Shown here in pieces: positions 7,946-16,307 of a stretch of 32,250 nucleotides of DNA; within the stretch, counting starts at the first letter, position 1; each line of letters begins with the position of its first letter. This stretch comes from Syntrophus sp. (in: bacteria) (GTDB lineage Bacteria; Desulfobacterota; Syntrophorhabdia; Syntrophorhabdales; Syntrophorhabdaceae). Location of the stretch: assembly GCA_013824835.1 (NCBI GenBank), contig PNOM01000029.1:1-32250 (forward strand), in the 5' to 3' direction. A program made the position numbers and the translations under genes. The notes under the pieces were generated by a model. That model had not been told where the DNA came from. It ran no database searches and saw nothing but the letters and a program-made list of their open reading frames with translations.

Positions 7946-8506
7946 TTAGACCCCTTCCCATCTTTTAAATAGTGTATGGTCTATACCCATGAGATCACAT
8001 ATCTTTCCAACCGTATGATCGATCAGGTCTTGTATGGTATGGGGAGAATGATAGAATGCGGGAACAGGAGGGAGAATGATGCCGCCAAGATCAGCCACTT
8101 TTGCCATAAGTTCAAGGTGGCCTTTATGGAGCGGCGTTTCTCTTACCACAAGAATGAGCCTTCTCCGTTCCTTTAACGATACGTCAGCTGTCCGAACAAT
8201 AAGATTCTCATTATAGGAGTGGGCCACAGCCGAGAGAGTCTTTATGGTACAAGGGACTATAACCATCCCGTCAGTCCTGAATGAACCACTCGAAACCGGG
8301 GCTGCCATGTCCTTGGTGCTGTATACTCTATGAGCCAATTTTTCTACCTGGTCTACGGTAAAAGCCGTTTCCAGACCAATGCATCTTTTTGCAACATCAG
8401 AGAGTATAAGATGACTCTCTATCTGTAAATCCCTCAGCACCTCAAGGAGTCTTATGCCATATATAACGCCTGTAGCGCCTGTTATTCCCACCACAATACG
8501 ATTCAT
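7946..8506 (-). CDS. ubiX: UbiX-family flavin prenyltransferase
   Basis: 186 residues from the chosen ATG. Family hallmarks are GITGATGVIYG (7-17), a SGSF segment, VPCTIKTLSAVAHSY, ADVSLKERR and the RETPLHKGHL block, ending in a typical ILPPVPAFYHSP segment. UbiX joins dimethylallyl phosphate to FMN to make the prenylated FMN needed by UbiD enzymes, so it should activate the UbiD-family protein of the same unit (19257-20666). An in-frame ATG three codons upstream (8515) has AAGGAG only two bases away; the ATG at 8506 has it eleven bases away and fits the family N-terminus, so 8506 is preferred. Confidence 0.92.
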   Translation of the reverse strand: MNRIVVGITGATGVIYGIRLLEVLRDLQIESHLILSDVAKRCIGLETAFTVDQVEKLAHRVYSTKDMAAPVSSGSFRTDGMVIVPCTIKTLSAVAHSYNENLIVRTADVSLKERRRLILVVRETPLHKGHLELMAKVADLGGIILPPVPAFYHSPHTIQDLIDHTVGKICDLMGIDHTLFKRWEGV

Positions 8507-8598
8507 CGTGCTCATGTCTCCTTAGGCTGCCAGTCTTGCCGAGAATATGTGCCATCCAAGGAAATACTCCATTCCCGGCCACACAAGGTCTTTCTCTG

Positions 8599-9663
8599 CT
8601 ATTTAATCTTGACCCCGGTCAACAACTGGCTCAGTATCCGTTCCATGGGGTCTTTCTTCTTTTCTGTTCGGGCTGTAACTTCCTTTTTGTTCCATATCGA
8701 CTCCGGTCTTACTTGAAGAATAATGACATTTTCAGGAAACGGCAGATCCCCATCGATACCAAATTCAATATCGTAGTGTTTGCCGTAATAATCTTCTATC
8801 ACCCTTCCAAGACGGCAGAGCTCCTTCACTTCATCGAGGGAAACACATAGTTTCTCCTGTTTTTCTTTCGGTACCTCAACCTGTACGATATCACTGCATC
8901 CTTCCCTGTAGACACACTGAGTTTCCTTGCTTCCTAAAGTTGTTTTGGCGATATCAAGGGTTACTTTGTCCACAAGAAAACTGTCAGGTGTAACCAGGCC
9001 GCTTACCACTGCCTCACCAAGACCGTAACTTGCATCGAGAGATATTTTGGAAGGATCGCCATTCAAGGTGTTGAGGGTGAAAATGATGCCTGAAACCCTC
9101 GAATTAACCATCTTTGGAATTCCCACACCTATATTAAAAAGGAACCCTACTCCTTTATTGGCCCTGTACATAATGGCTTCAACGTTATAAGCGCTGGCCC
9201 AGCACTTCTTTACATATTCTATAAGGTCCTTGTCCCCCCGGATATTGAGGTACGTCTCCATCTGGCCCGGCATGGAGATGGCGCCACTACTTCTCACCGC
9301 AACAGGAATATTATCCGTACTGGAAAGATCACACAATTTTTTGTAGTTTACCAGGATGTCCTTTTCAATTTCAGCGGGCATTACTGCCGCTTCGATGAGA
9401 GACATCGCAAAGGCGCTCGCCTTCTTTGTTGTCTCGTACGATACCTCGCCAAGCTCTTCCAGATATTTACTGATCTTCTCCTTGATACCTGTTTCAACGA
9501 TAAACTTCTCGTTTGCGCCAATGGTGATGGAGAAACCGGGACTGGTCCTGATTCCCGTCTTTATCATCTCCCCAAGGTTGGCATTCTTCTTGCCCACAAT
9601 AGGAAAGTCGCTTCCATCAGTCTCTTCGTACCATAACGTAAGTCTTTCTGATTTTTCTGCCAT
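8599..9663 (-). CDS. Phenylphosphate synthase-like small subunit (PEP synthase ATP-binding domain)
   Basis: 354 residues (about 40 kDa) corresponding only to the N-terminal, ATP-binding part of PEP synthase/PPDK. Visible motifs are GKKNANLGEM near residue 24, VAVRSSG with MPGQMETYLN, a VDKVTLDIAK region, and DIEFGIDGDLPFPENVIILQVRPE at the end. In Thauera phenylphosphate synthase, protein 2 (40 kDa) has this makeup and transfers the ATP beta-phosphate to the His of protein 1, which phosphorylates phenol. The ATG at 9663 has GGGAGG five bases upstream; the frame continues upstream but without a comparable site. It lacks the His and PEP-binding domains, so it must work with the 9753-11600 product. 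The aryl substrate is not proven. Confidence 0.82.
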   Translation of the reverse strand: MAEKSERLTLWYEETDGSDFPIVGKKNANLGEMIKTGIRTSPGFSITIGANEKFIVETGIKEKISKYLEELGEVSYETTKKASAFAMSLIEAAVMPAEIEKDILVNYKKLCDLSSTDNIPVAVRSSGAISMPGQMETYLNIRGDKDLIEYVKKCWASAYNVEAIMYRANKGVGFLFNIGVGIPKMVNSRVSGIIFTLNTLNGDPSKISLDASYGLGEAVVSGLVTPDSFLVDKVTLDIAKTTLGSKETQCVYREGCSDIVQVEVPKEKQEKLCVSLDEVKELCRLGRVIEDYYGKHYDIEFGIDGDLPFPENVIILQVRPESIWNKKEVTARTEKKKDPMERILSQLLTGVKIK

Positions 9664-9689
9664 TTGTTCCTCCCTTACAGTGATCCCGC

Positions 9690-9732
9690 GCAAGGGTAGT
9701 AACAGCATTTCCCGGCCCGTTACTACCCTTGC
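9690..9732. promoter_or_regulatory. Intercistronic hairpin between the two synthase subunit genes
   Basis: GCAAGGGTAGTAAC (9690-9703) is exactly complementary to 9719-9732, giving a 14-base-pair stem with a 15-base loop. It fills most of the 89 bases between the stop of the large-subunit gene and the start of the small-subunit gene. No T tract follows, so it is more likely an mRNA-stability or processing element than a terminator. Confidence 0.6.
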
Positions 9733-9752
9733 CACAGGAGAGGAGTCAGAGA

Positions 9753-11600
9753 TTATTTGTTTACCCTCTCGAGTATCTCCACTATCCCGCTATCCCCGTC
9801 TATCCTGATCAGATCGCCCGTTTTAATGAGCCTTGTGCCCTTACCAGTCCCAACTACCGTGGGAAGCCCATACTCTCTGCATACTATAGCAGCGTGACAC
9901 ATAGGCCCCCCTACATCGGTTATAGCCCCTGCGATCTTGACAAAGGCCGGTGCCCAACTCGGGGATGTAGTGGTGGCCACAAGAATCTCACCTTCCTGAA
10001 GATCCGCAAGTTCTTCCACGTTCTTCAAGACCCTTGCCCTGCCTTCAACTACGCCCGAGGAGCCAGGTGAACCCTTCAGTATATTTTGTTCACCCTCAGC
10101 GCTGTCTCCCTTGAGCCATTCAGACAGTACGTCGGTAGTCACACCCCAAAGCACTATGGTAAAAGGCTCTGTGACAGTATCAGGCGGAACCCCAAGGGCA
10201 GGAGGTGGCGACCATTCCTTAAATTTTTCATATATACTCTTTCTCGAAGCGATTATCTTCGGCCAGTATGACGGTCCTCGCGCCTTTACTCCCGTTGCCC
10301 ATGCAGTACTGTAATCCCACAGGGCCTGTTTGATCTCGTCCCGTTTCATAAACCAGATATCCTCATCGGCGTTTTCAATGAACCCTGCATTTTGGAGTAT
10401 CTGACCTACCTGACGTATTTTCCCCCAGAAGATGCTGTGGAACCAGTGCTCTATGTAGAAAAGGTGGTCTTCCACATAAGGGAATACCGTCCTGGCTACT
10501 CCAAGAACCTGCTCAAAGGCCTCTCTGTCATCATCGGTCTTGATCAGTTTCCTGTATTCTTCTACAATTCTATCCCGTTCTTCTATCAGTTTTTCAGTGG
10601 GCCTACCGACCTCTTTGCCTGCTTTGATGCTGTTTATGTGCATCTTTATCGCATCAAAAGGGATGTCGAGGTTATCATTCCAGCTGATATGATGATGATA
10701 CCACCCTGTGCCCGTTGATATATGGAACCACGGGTAACGGGATTGCTCCAGTTCTGCAAGCCACTTCTGGCCCGCCGGTATCTTCGCCAGCTCAGCCATC
10801 ATATCGGCTGACTTCAAGGGCTTCAGGATCAATTCATCGATCCCCGTATCGAGGGCAAGTTTGGCAAGCTTGATAAGCTCGGCATCGGGTCTGTACATGA
10901 CCACATCAATTCCTGACACCATCTTTGTAAGAGTTGCTATGGGTACCCCCGGGAATATCTGGTTGCACGTATTGATGAAGGTCACATATGCAGCGTATCC
11001 GAGATTCAGAAATTCGAAGTGGTATTGCCAGTTCAAAAGCCCCATATTAATAACATCATCGTACTTCTTGAGAAGCAGATATCCGCTTCCCACGCCTTTA
11101 CCCTCTGTGATGACACTAATGTCTTCTATCTCTGGAAGATCGGTAAAATTGACTGCTTCAAGCTCTGCAATGAGGGCCGTTACCTTCTTTTTCCAGTTTT
11201 CATAGAGTCTGTCCCAATTCTGATAGTAGTATCCAGCCCTCTCCATGAATAATGGTATTCTTTTTCCTATAACCTCTGGATCTGCGATCCCCACAGGGGT
11301 GATATAGACATACCCATTGACAATTCTGTGATCAATGCCCATTGCCGGCGGAATGATCACGTGGCGTGTGTTATACTGGGAAAGCGCCAATGACCATGCC
11401 TCATCCCAGATCATATCAAAAGGAAAATGAGGCTCCGGATAATGCAGGCCATCGTAATACCAAATCTGGCTGCTCTCGAAAGCAGCCCGTTCAGGATCAT
11501 CTTTTGAAAATTGGTACTGGTACGGATAGAGCTTTTCCCATCCCTCTGTCCCTGGGATCATGGGAACATCATGTGGATCCATGAATGTTTTAGCAGCCAT
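9753..11600 (-). CDS. Phenylphosphate synthase-like large subunit (PEP-utilising His domain)
   Basis: 615 residues (about 70 kDa). The C-terminal quarter is the mobile PEP-utiliser domain: KGSPGSSGVVEGRARV, then GGPMCHAAIV with the phospho-accepting His at about 569, and a closing GDLIRIDGDSGIVEIL. The N-terminal two thirds are rich in Trp/Tyr/His and match no common domain I recognise. Size and layout match Thauera phenylphosphate synthase protein 1 (70 kDa), which carries the catalytic His and binds the phenolic substrate. The ATG at 11600 follows a strong GGGAGG; the open frame extends 16 codons further into repeat DNA without support. The gene precedes its ATP-domain partner, as in Thauera. 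Rifampicin phosphotransferase-like enzymes share the His domain, so the substrate remains an inference. Confidence 0.8.
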   Translation of the reverse strand: MAAKTFMDPHDVPMIPGTEGWEKLYPYQYQFSKDDPERAAFESSQIWYYDGLHYPEPHFPFDMIWDEAWSLALSQYNTRHVIIPPAMGIDHRIVNGYVYITPVGIADPEVIGKRIPLFMERAGYYYQNWDRLYENWKKKVTALIAELEAVNFTDLPEIEDISVITEGKGVGSGYLLLKKYDDVINMGLLNWQYHFEFLNLGYAAYVTFINTCNQIFPGVPIATLTKMVSGIDVVMYRPDAELIKLAKLALDTGIDELILKPLKSADMMAELAKIPAGQKWLAELEQSRYPWFHISTGTGWYHHHISWNDNLDIPFDAIKMHINSIKAGKEVGRPTEKLIEERDRIVEEYRKLIKTDDDREAFEQVLGVARTVFPYVEDHLFYIEHWFHSIFWGKIRQVGQILQNAGFIENADEDIWFMKRDEIKQALWDYSTAWATGVKARGPSYWPKIIASRKSIYEKFKEWSPPPALGVPPDTVTEPFTIVLWGVTTDVLSEWLKGDSAEGEQNILKGSPGSSGVVEGRARVLKNVEELADLQEGEILVATTTSPSWAPAFVKIAGAITDVGGPMCHAAIVCREYGLPTVVGTGKGTRLIKTGDLIRIDGDSGIVEILERVNK

Positions 11601-11636
11601 AACTTTCCCTCCCTTTTTTTGTCGGGGCTCACTGCG

Positions 11637-11826
11637 CCCCGTGTACATTAGTTCAATGTTCTACGTTCTATGTTCAAAGTTGAAGGCTCAATTAAAACCT
11701 TAAACCATGAATATTGAACCCTGAACATCCCCTTTCCCCATGTACATCAGTTCAATGTTCTGTGTTCAACGTTAGAAGAGACTTCTTTTGAAACATTGAA
11801 CTTTGAACATAGAACCTTGAACAGCC
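11637..11826. repeat. Dispersed GTTCAATGTTC-type repeat array
   Basis: The gap between the duplicated protein gene and the synthase large-subunit gene is almost filled by variants of GTTCAATGTTC. Bases 11637-11662 recur at 11736-11761 with two mismatches (26 bases, period 99). GTTCTATGTTCAAAGTT at 11665-11681 is perfectly inverted at 11799-11815, so the RNA can fold into a long hairpin. The same sequence type appears between lepA and hemW (24437-24560). On the minus strand GGGGC/GCCCC (11624-11640 region) forms a further small hairpin just before the synthase ribosome-binding site. Confidence 0.75.
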
Positions 11827-11830
11827 TTTT

Positions 11831-12478
11831 TTACAGCCTGAACCACCTGGGTTCATCAAAACGCTCTGTACACCTCAAAATGCGACTCATATAATTGTAT
11901 GCAAATTCGTTCTTCAGCTTTAGGGTAATCCTCCTGAAATCCTCATTATTCAAAAGTCGCCCGATATCAACGGGGTCCTTAAAGGTCAGCTCTGCAATGA
12001 TCTCGCTGAAACCCCCATACACCGTGTTCCACCCTCCTGTCACCTCCAGATAGTCGATCTTCTCCAAAACGGGAAGATGTTCCTGAATGATATAATCCGC
12101 GTACGCCTTTTTCATCCCGGGCCTTATGTCGTAGTACTGGTTAAGCTTCCACACCCCCTTCTGTACCGTATATTTGCCCCTTTTGACTGCTCCTGTCGGT
12201 TCCAGTACGGTTCTCCTGTAATTGTAGACAAGACGCTTCAAGTCTACGGTCATCTCCTTGAACTTCTGGCTCCCCACCATTTTTGATAAATCCTCAAGAT
12301 CGTTAGCAGTATTGATGGCAAGCATCCTCGGCCCAAATCCCACCTCCACATAGAACGCGCCTACAGGAATAAAACCCATAGATGTGATCTCGGGCAAGTA
12401 TACCTCACTTATATAGTGGGCATACTCATCCTCCTTTCCCTGAATTATGTCCCAGTTCTGGATAAACAAGATGGACAT
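11831..12478 (-). CDS. Unrecognised protein with two internal repeats (dimeric alpha/beta-barrel-like)
   Basis: 215 residues, about 25 kDa, no signal peptide or membrane segment. The two halves look homologous: residues about 1-95 (YAHYISEVYLPEI ... FKEMTVDLKRLVYNYRRTVLEPTG) and about 110-207 (YADYIIQEHLPVL ... FRRITLKLKNEFAYNYMSRILRCTER). Each shows an opening beta strand with W, a helix with Y..YI.E..LP, a glycine-containing strand pair, then F...T..LK...YNY..R.L..T. This rhythm resembles NIPSNAP/stress-response dimeric ferredoxin-like barrels, here as a fused pair. It sits 14 bases after the Mo subunit gene with a good GGAGG start and before the synthase genes, so it belongs to the operon. 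Role unknown; it is not the CBS-domain protein 3 of Thauera phenylphosphate synthase. Confidence 0.75.
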   Translation of the reverse strand: MSILFIQNWDIIQGKEDEYAHYISEVYLPEITSMGFIPVGAFYVEVGFGPRMLAINTANDLEDLSKMVGSQKFKEMTVDLKRLVYNYRRTVLEPTGAVKRGKYTVQKGVWKLNQYYDIRPGMKKAYADYIIQEHLPVLEKIDYLEVTGGWNTVYGGFSEIIAELTFKDPVDIGRLLNNEDFRRITLKLKNEFAYNYMSRILRCTERFDEPRWFRL

Positions 12479-12492
12479 GAGTACCTCCTTTC

Positions 12493-14844
12493 CTATTTTT
12501 TCTCTTGTTCTTTCATTAAAGTAAACAACCTTTCAGATGTTACGGGAAGCTCCCTGACCCGAACGCCTGTTGCATCATATATGGCATTCAATATGGCCGG
12601 GATAGTGGGCATGATCGCCCCTTCGCCTACCTCCTTTGCCCCCCAGGGACCGTTCGGTTCATTGCTCTCTATAATTATGGTATTCACATTGGGCATGTCA
12701 AGGGCTGTAGGGATCCGGTATTCCCCAAGGGTAGGATTCACCACCCTGCCCTTGTCATCAAATTTTATCTCTTCAAAAAGCGCCTCTCCCACCCCCATAG
12801 AAAGGGACCCCTGCATCTGCCCCTCAATGTTTGTGGGGTTAATGGCAAAACCGCAGTCATGGGCATCGGTCATGTCATCTATGGTAACCTTTCCGGTCTC
12901 CATATCTACCGTAACCTCCACAACCTGGGCAGAGCATCCGTAGGCAGGGGATGTCCCGACTGCTGCGCCTTTATACTTGCCTCCCAGATCCCCGGGTTTA
13001 TAACTCCCTCTACCCACTACCACGCCCTTTTCAAAATAGGCAACGCGAGCTGCTTCTTTAAAGGTGAGTTCATCGCCGACAGGGGGGTCTACCCATCCCC
13101 TGTGTTCCTTTATGTATGTTGATCTGAGAACGGAGAAATCGGGTTTTTTCTTCTTAAATATGATGAGCCCTTTCTTTATATCCATATCTTCTACAGGTAT
13201 CTTGAAGTTGCGGGAAAGCACTTCAAGAACCTGATCCCTCACATCCTCACCGGCCTGTTTCACTGCATGGCCGGACATAAGGGTCTGTCGTGAGGAGTAT
13301 GCGCCCAGATCCACGCCAAAATCCGTGTCTCCTGACAACACACGGACGTCCTCATATCTTACACCAATGGCCTCTGCTGCCATCATGGTAAGGATCGTGT
13401 CGGAGCCCTGTCCTATATCAGCTGCTGCAGTATAAAGATTGATGGTGCCGCCATCCTCGGAGAGTTTTATCATGGCCGTTGAGTGGAAAGTCTCGGAACG
13501 GTAAATGGGAAAACCAGCGCCGGATACAAAGAAACCGCAGGCAACGCCTATTCCCTTCCCCTTGGGAAGCTTGCCCTTCTTTTTCTTCCACCCTGAGCCA
13601 TCCCGTATCGCCTCCAGGCATTCTTCCATCCCGAAACTGCTCATATTAAAATCATTGCAGGTTGTATCACCCCGCTTCATCATGTTTTTGAGCCTCATTT
13701 CAAGGGGATCCATACCCAGCTCCTCGGCAATGACATCGAGCTGCTGTTCCCATGCCGCCCTTGCGACAACACCGCCATGACCCCTCTGGGCGCCATTTGC
13801 TGGCTTATTTGTATACATCCTGTATCCATCGTACTTCATGTTTGGAAGTTTATAAGGCGCACCAAGGAGTGAGCCCCCGTAATAGACCGTGGCAATGCCG
13901 AAGCTCGAATAGGCGCCGCCATCCATATGGCATGTATTCTTGAGGGCAATGAGTGATCCGTCTTTCTTCACCCCTGTGGTCAATTCATGCCAGAACTGGT
14001 GCCTTGCCCGACTGTGCTGAAAGACCTGCTCCCGGGTGAAGGTCATCTTTACAGGCCTGCCTGTCCGCATAGAAAGAATACTTGATGCAAGTTCAATGGT
14101 ATTGGCCGATGCCTTTGGCCCGAACCCGCCTCCTACACATGGTTTTGTAACCCTCACCTTCCCGACAGGGAGCCCTAAAACCATAGCAACAGTCCTCTGT
14201 ACGTAATGGACGGTCTGGGTCGATGTGGTGAGGGTAAGGTTTCCGTTTAAATCATAGAAAGCAATACAGGACTGGGGCTCAATAAAGGCGCCGTCCTGCT
14301 TCTTGTTCACAAACTTATCGGTTCTTATATAGTCGCACTCTTTGAATGCCTCCTCAACATTGCCGAATTCCTGATGGACTTCAGCGCAGATGTTGTTGGG
14401 GAACTCATCATGGATAGCGATCACGCCTTCCTTCATGGCCTCAAAGGGATCAAGCAATATGGGCAGTTCTTCGTATTCGACTTCTATAAGTGAGACTGCT
14501 TCAAGGGCTGTTTCGAGATCGATGGCAGCAACTGCGGCGATCTCGTCTCCTATGTATCTCACCTTCTGATCGCAGAAAACAGTTTCATCGTACCGGGCAG
14601 GGCTCACCCCGTATTTGATAAGACCTGCCTCCTTTGCAGTAATCACGTCTTTTACCCCAGGGAGTCTCTTTGCCCTTGATATATCAATGCTTTTTATCCT
14701 TGCATGAGCTAAAGGGCTCTGAAGCAGAGCGCCATAGAGCATATTGGGCATAGAAAGATCATCTGTATAGCGCGCGTCGCCCGTTGCCTTGGCCCAGGCA
14801 TCCACCTTCGGCAGTCTTGTGTTTATTATGGCAAATTCCTTCAT
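12493..14844 (-). CDS. Xanthine dehydrogenase-family molybdenum subunit (HcrA-like)
   Basis: 783 residues, normal for large Mo-cofactor subunits. It opens with the a/b hammerhead (TGDARYTDDLSMPNMLYGALLQSP), has CVGGGFGPKAS near 270, QRGHGGVVARAAWEQQLD near 395, GQGSDTIL near 515, and GAKEVGEGAIMP with the probable catalytic Glu741. It binds molybdopterin cytosine dinucleotide and acts on an aromatic or heterocyclic substrate. With the two genes before it, it forms a three-subunit enzyme like 4-hydroxybenzoyl-CoA reductase, but hydroxylating relatives cannot be excluded. ATG 14844 has GGAGGAG seven bases upstream, 14 bases after the 2Fe-2S gene; the frame continues 28 codons further into that gene, without support. 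Confidence 0.85.
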   Translation of the reverse strand: MKEFAIINTRLPKVDAWAKATGDARYTDDLSMPNMLYGALLQSPLAHARIKSIDISRAKRLPGVKDVITAKEAGLIKYGVSPARYDETVFCDQKVRYIGDEIAAVAAIDLETALEAVSLIEVEYEELPILLDPFEAMKEGVIAIHDEFPNNICAEVHQEFGNVEEAFKECDYIRTDKFVNKKQDGAFIEPQSCIAFYDLNGNLTLTTSTQTVHYVQRTVAMVLGLPVGKVRVTKPCVGGGFGPKASANTIELASSILSMRTGRPVKMTFTREQVFQHSRARHQFWHELTTGVKKDGSLIALKNTCHMDGGAYSSFGIATVYYGGSLLGAPYKLPNMKYDGYRMYTNKPANGAQRGHGGVVARAAWEQQLDVIAEELGMDPLEMRLKNMMKRGDTTCNDFNMSSFGMEECLEAIRDGSGWKKKKGKLPKGKGIGVACGFFVSGAGFPIYRSETFHSTAMIKLSEDGGTINLYTAAADIGQGSDTILTMMAAEAIGVRYEDVRVLSGDTDFGVDLGAYSSRQTLMSGHAVKQAGEDVRDQVLEVLSRNFKIPVEDMDIKKGLIIFKKKKPDFSVLRSTYIKEHRGWVDPPVGDELTFKEAARVAYFEKGVVVGRGSYKPGDLGGKYKGAAVGTSPAYGCSAQVVEVTVDMETGKVTIDDMTDAHDCGFAINPTNIEGQMQGSLSMGVGEALFEEIKFDDKGRVVNPTLGEYRIPTALDMPNVNTIIIESNEPNGPWGAKEVGEGAIMPTIPAILNAIYDATGVRVRELPVTSERLFTLMKEQEKK

Positions 14845-14858
14845 ATTTGTCTCCTCCG

Positions 14859-15329
14859 TCATTTCTTCATTGTCTGCGATGCTGCCTTTACCGCTTCGAC
14901 AATCTTCTGATATCCCGTGCATCTGCAAAGATTGCCTGATAAGGCCTCCCTGATCTCATATTCTGTGGGTTTGCTGTTCTTTTCAAGGAGACTCTTTGCT
15001 GAAAGAATCATACCCGGTGAACAGAATCCACACTGGATTGCACCATGTTCGACAAAAGCCTGTTGTACGGGGTGAAGATGCGGACCATCAGCTACCCCCT
15101 CAATTGTGGTAATCTTCCTCTCATTTGCCTGGACTGCGAGGACCAGACAGGAGTTCACGGGTCTATCATCTAGGATGACCGTACAGGCGCCACAGTCGCC
15201 CATATCGCACCCGATTTTTGTTCCGAGAAGATTCAGATCCTCTCGCAACACCTGTGCAAGGGTACGGTTAGGCGCTACAGCCACCTCATATTCTTTCTCA
15301 TTCACGTTAAGGGTTATTATTCTTTTCAA
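14859..15329 (-). CDS. Xanthine dehydrogenase-family 2Fe-2S subunit (HcrC-like)
   Basis: 156 residues with two 2Fe-2S domains. The plant-type cluster uses Cys41, Cys46, Cys49 and Cys61 (GCDMGDCGACTVIL); the helical-domain cluster uses Cys100, Cys103, Cys135 and Cys137 (CGFC and CRC). It transfers electrons between the Mo and FAD subunits. The start codon is TTG at 15329, supported by GAGAGGTGATCC directly upstream on the minus strand and by the family N-terminus KRIITLNVN. TTG could reduce its translation slightly. It lies 16 bases after the FAD-subunit gene. Confidence 0.93.
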   Translation of the reverse strand: MKRIITLNVNEKEYEVAVAPNRTLAQVLREDLNLLGTKIGCDMGDCGACTVILDDRPVNSCLVLAVQANERKITTIEGVADGPHLHPVQQAFVEHGAIQCGFCSPGMILSAKSLLEKNSKPTEYEIREALSGNLCRCTGYQKIVEAVKAASQTMKK

Positions 15330-15345
15330 GGATCACCTCTCATTC

Positions 15346-16227
15346 TTATTTTCCCTTTATTTGCCGTAAGGCAGCGGATAATGCTCTGTGGGTAAGGGTT
15401 TCCACCATGGCGCACCGGTACTGCGCCCCTCCCCTGATATCGGTAATAGGCGTACAGTCAGTCGATGCAAGGGCTGCTGCCTTTTTGAAGAGCTTTTCTG
15501 TCGGCTTCTCGCCAATGAGCACCTTCTCTGCAGAGACTGCATGAATCGCCTTTGGTGCAACTGAACTAAGGATTACCCGTGCATTCTTGATAGACCCATC
15601 AGGGCCGTCAAGGGTAATCTGCACTGCAACTGCAACAATCGCAATCTCAAGGGCATTTCTGTGCATGAGTTTTATATAATCCCCGCCTGTAAAAGGAGGA
15701 GGCTCATCAACGATAATGCTCACAAGAATCTCTGTAGATTTTATCTTTGTCTGGCCGGGACCTACCAGGAAATCATCGAGAGCAAGCTCTCTTTCTTTCC
15801 CTTTGCTCTTCAGCACCACTCTGGCTCCCATGGCCATCAGGGGAGGAGGGAGATCAGCCGCAGGTCTGGCAGTGACGATGTTGCCGCCGATGGTCGCCCT
15901 GTTCCTTATAAGGGGGGAACCAAGGACTGATGCAGCCTTGGAGAGAAGGTTATATTTTTTTCTTATAAGATCAAATTCAAGCAGCTTTGAAACAATCAGG
16001 TTTGAACCAATGGCAATCCCGCCTGATGTCGGTTCTATGCCGGATAAGCCGGGTATCCTTGCCAGACTGATCAAACACTTCGGTGAAAGAAGTCCTTTCT
16101 TCATATTCACCATGATATCGGTCCCCCCGGCAATAATCTTCCCCTCGCTCTTCATCTCGGCGAGCACCTTGCAGGCCTCCCCCATATCGTATGCCTCGTA
16201 AAAATCAAACTTCGGTAATAGATGCAT
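15346..16227 (-). CDS. Xanthine dehydrogenase-family FAD subunit (HcrB-like, without the 4Fe-4S insert)
   Basis: 293 residues, the usual length of FAD_binding_5 plus CO_deh_flav_C subunits. FAD-binding motifs are AGGTDIMVN (33-41) and RNRATIGGN (108-116). Directly after GGN the sequence runs IVTARPAADLPPPLMAMGA, with no cysteine-rich loop. The 4-hydroxybenzoyl-CoA reductase HcrB of Thauera has an insert of about 40 residues there that binds an extra 4Fe-4S cluster, giving access to low-potential electrons. Its absence argues for a conventional hydroxylase/dehydrogenase, or for a reductase with a different electron donor. The start at 16227 has GGAGG five bases upstream. Confidence 0.9.
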   Translation of the reverse strand: MHLLPKFDFYEAYDMGEACKVLAEMKSEGKIIAGGTDIMVNMKKGLLSPKCLISLARIPGLSGIEPTSGGIAIGSNLIVSKLLEFDLIRKKYNLLSKAASVLGSPLIRNRATIGGNIVTARPAADLPPPLMAMGARVVLKSKGKERELALDDFLVGPGQTKIKSTEILVSIIVDEPPPFTGGDYIKLMHRNALEIAIVAVAVQITLDGPDGSIKNARVILSSVAPKAIHAVSAEKVLIGEKPTEKLFKKAAALASTDCTPITDIRGGAQYRCAMVETLTHRALSAALRQIKGK

Positions 16228-16307
16228 TCAACCCTCCTTATTATTTCTGCTTTTAATAGGTCCTATGGGTCGTATAAGGCTTATAGGGCATATTAAAAAA
16301 TCTTATT

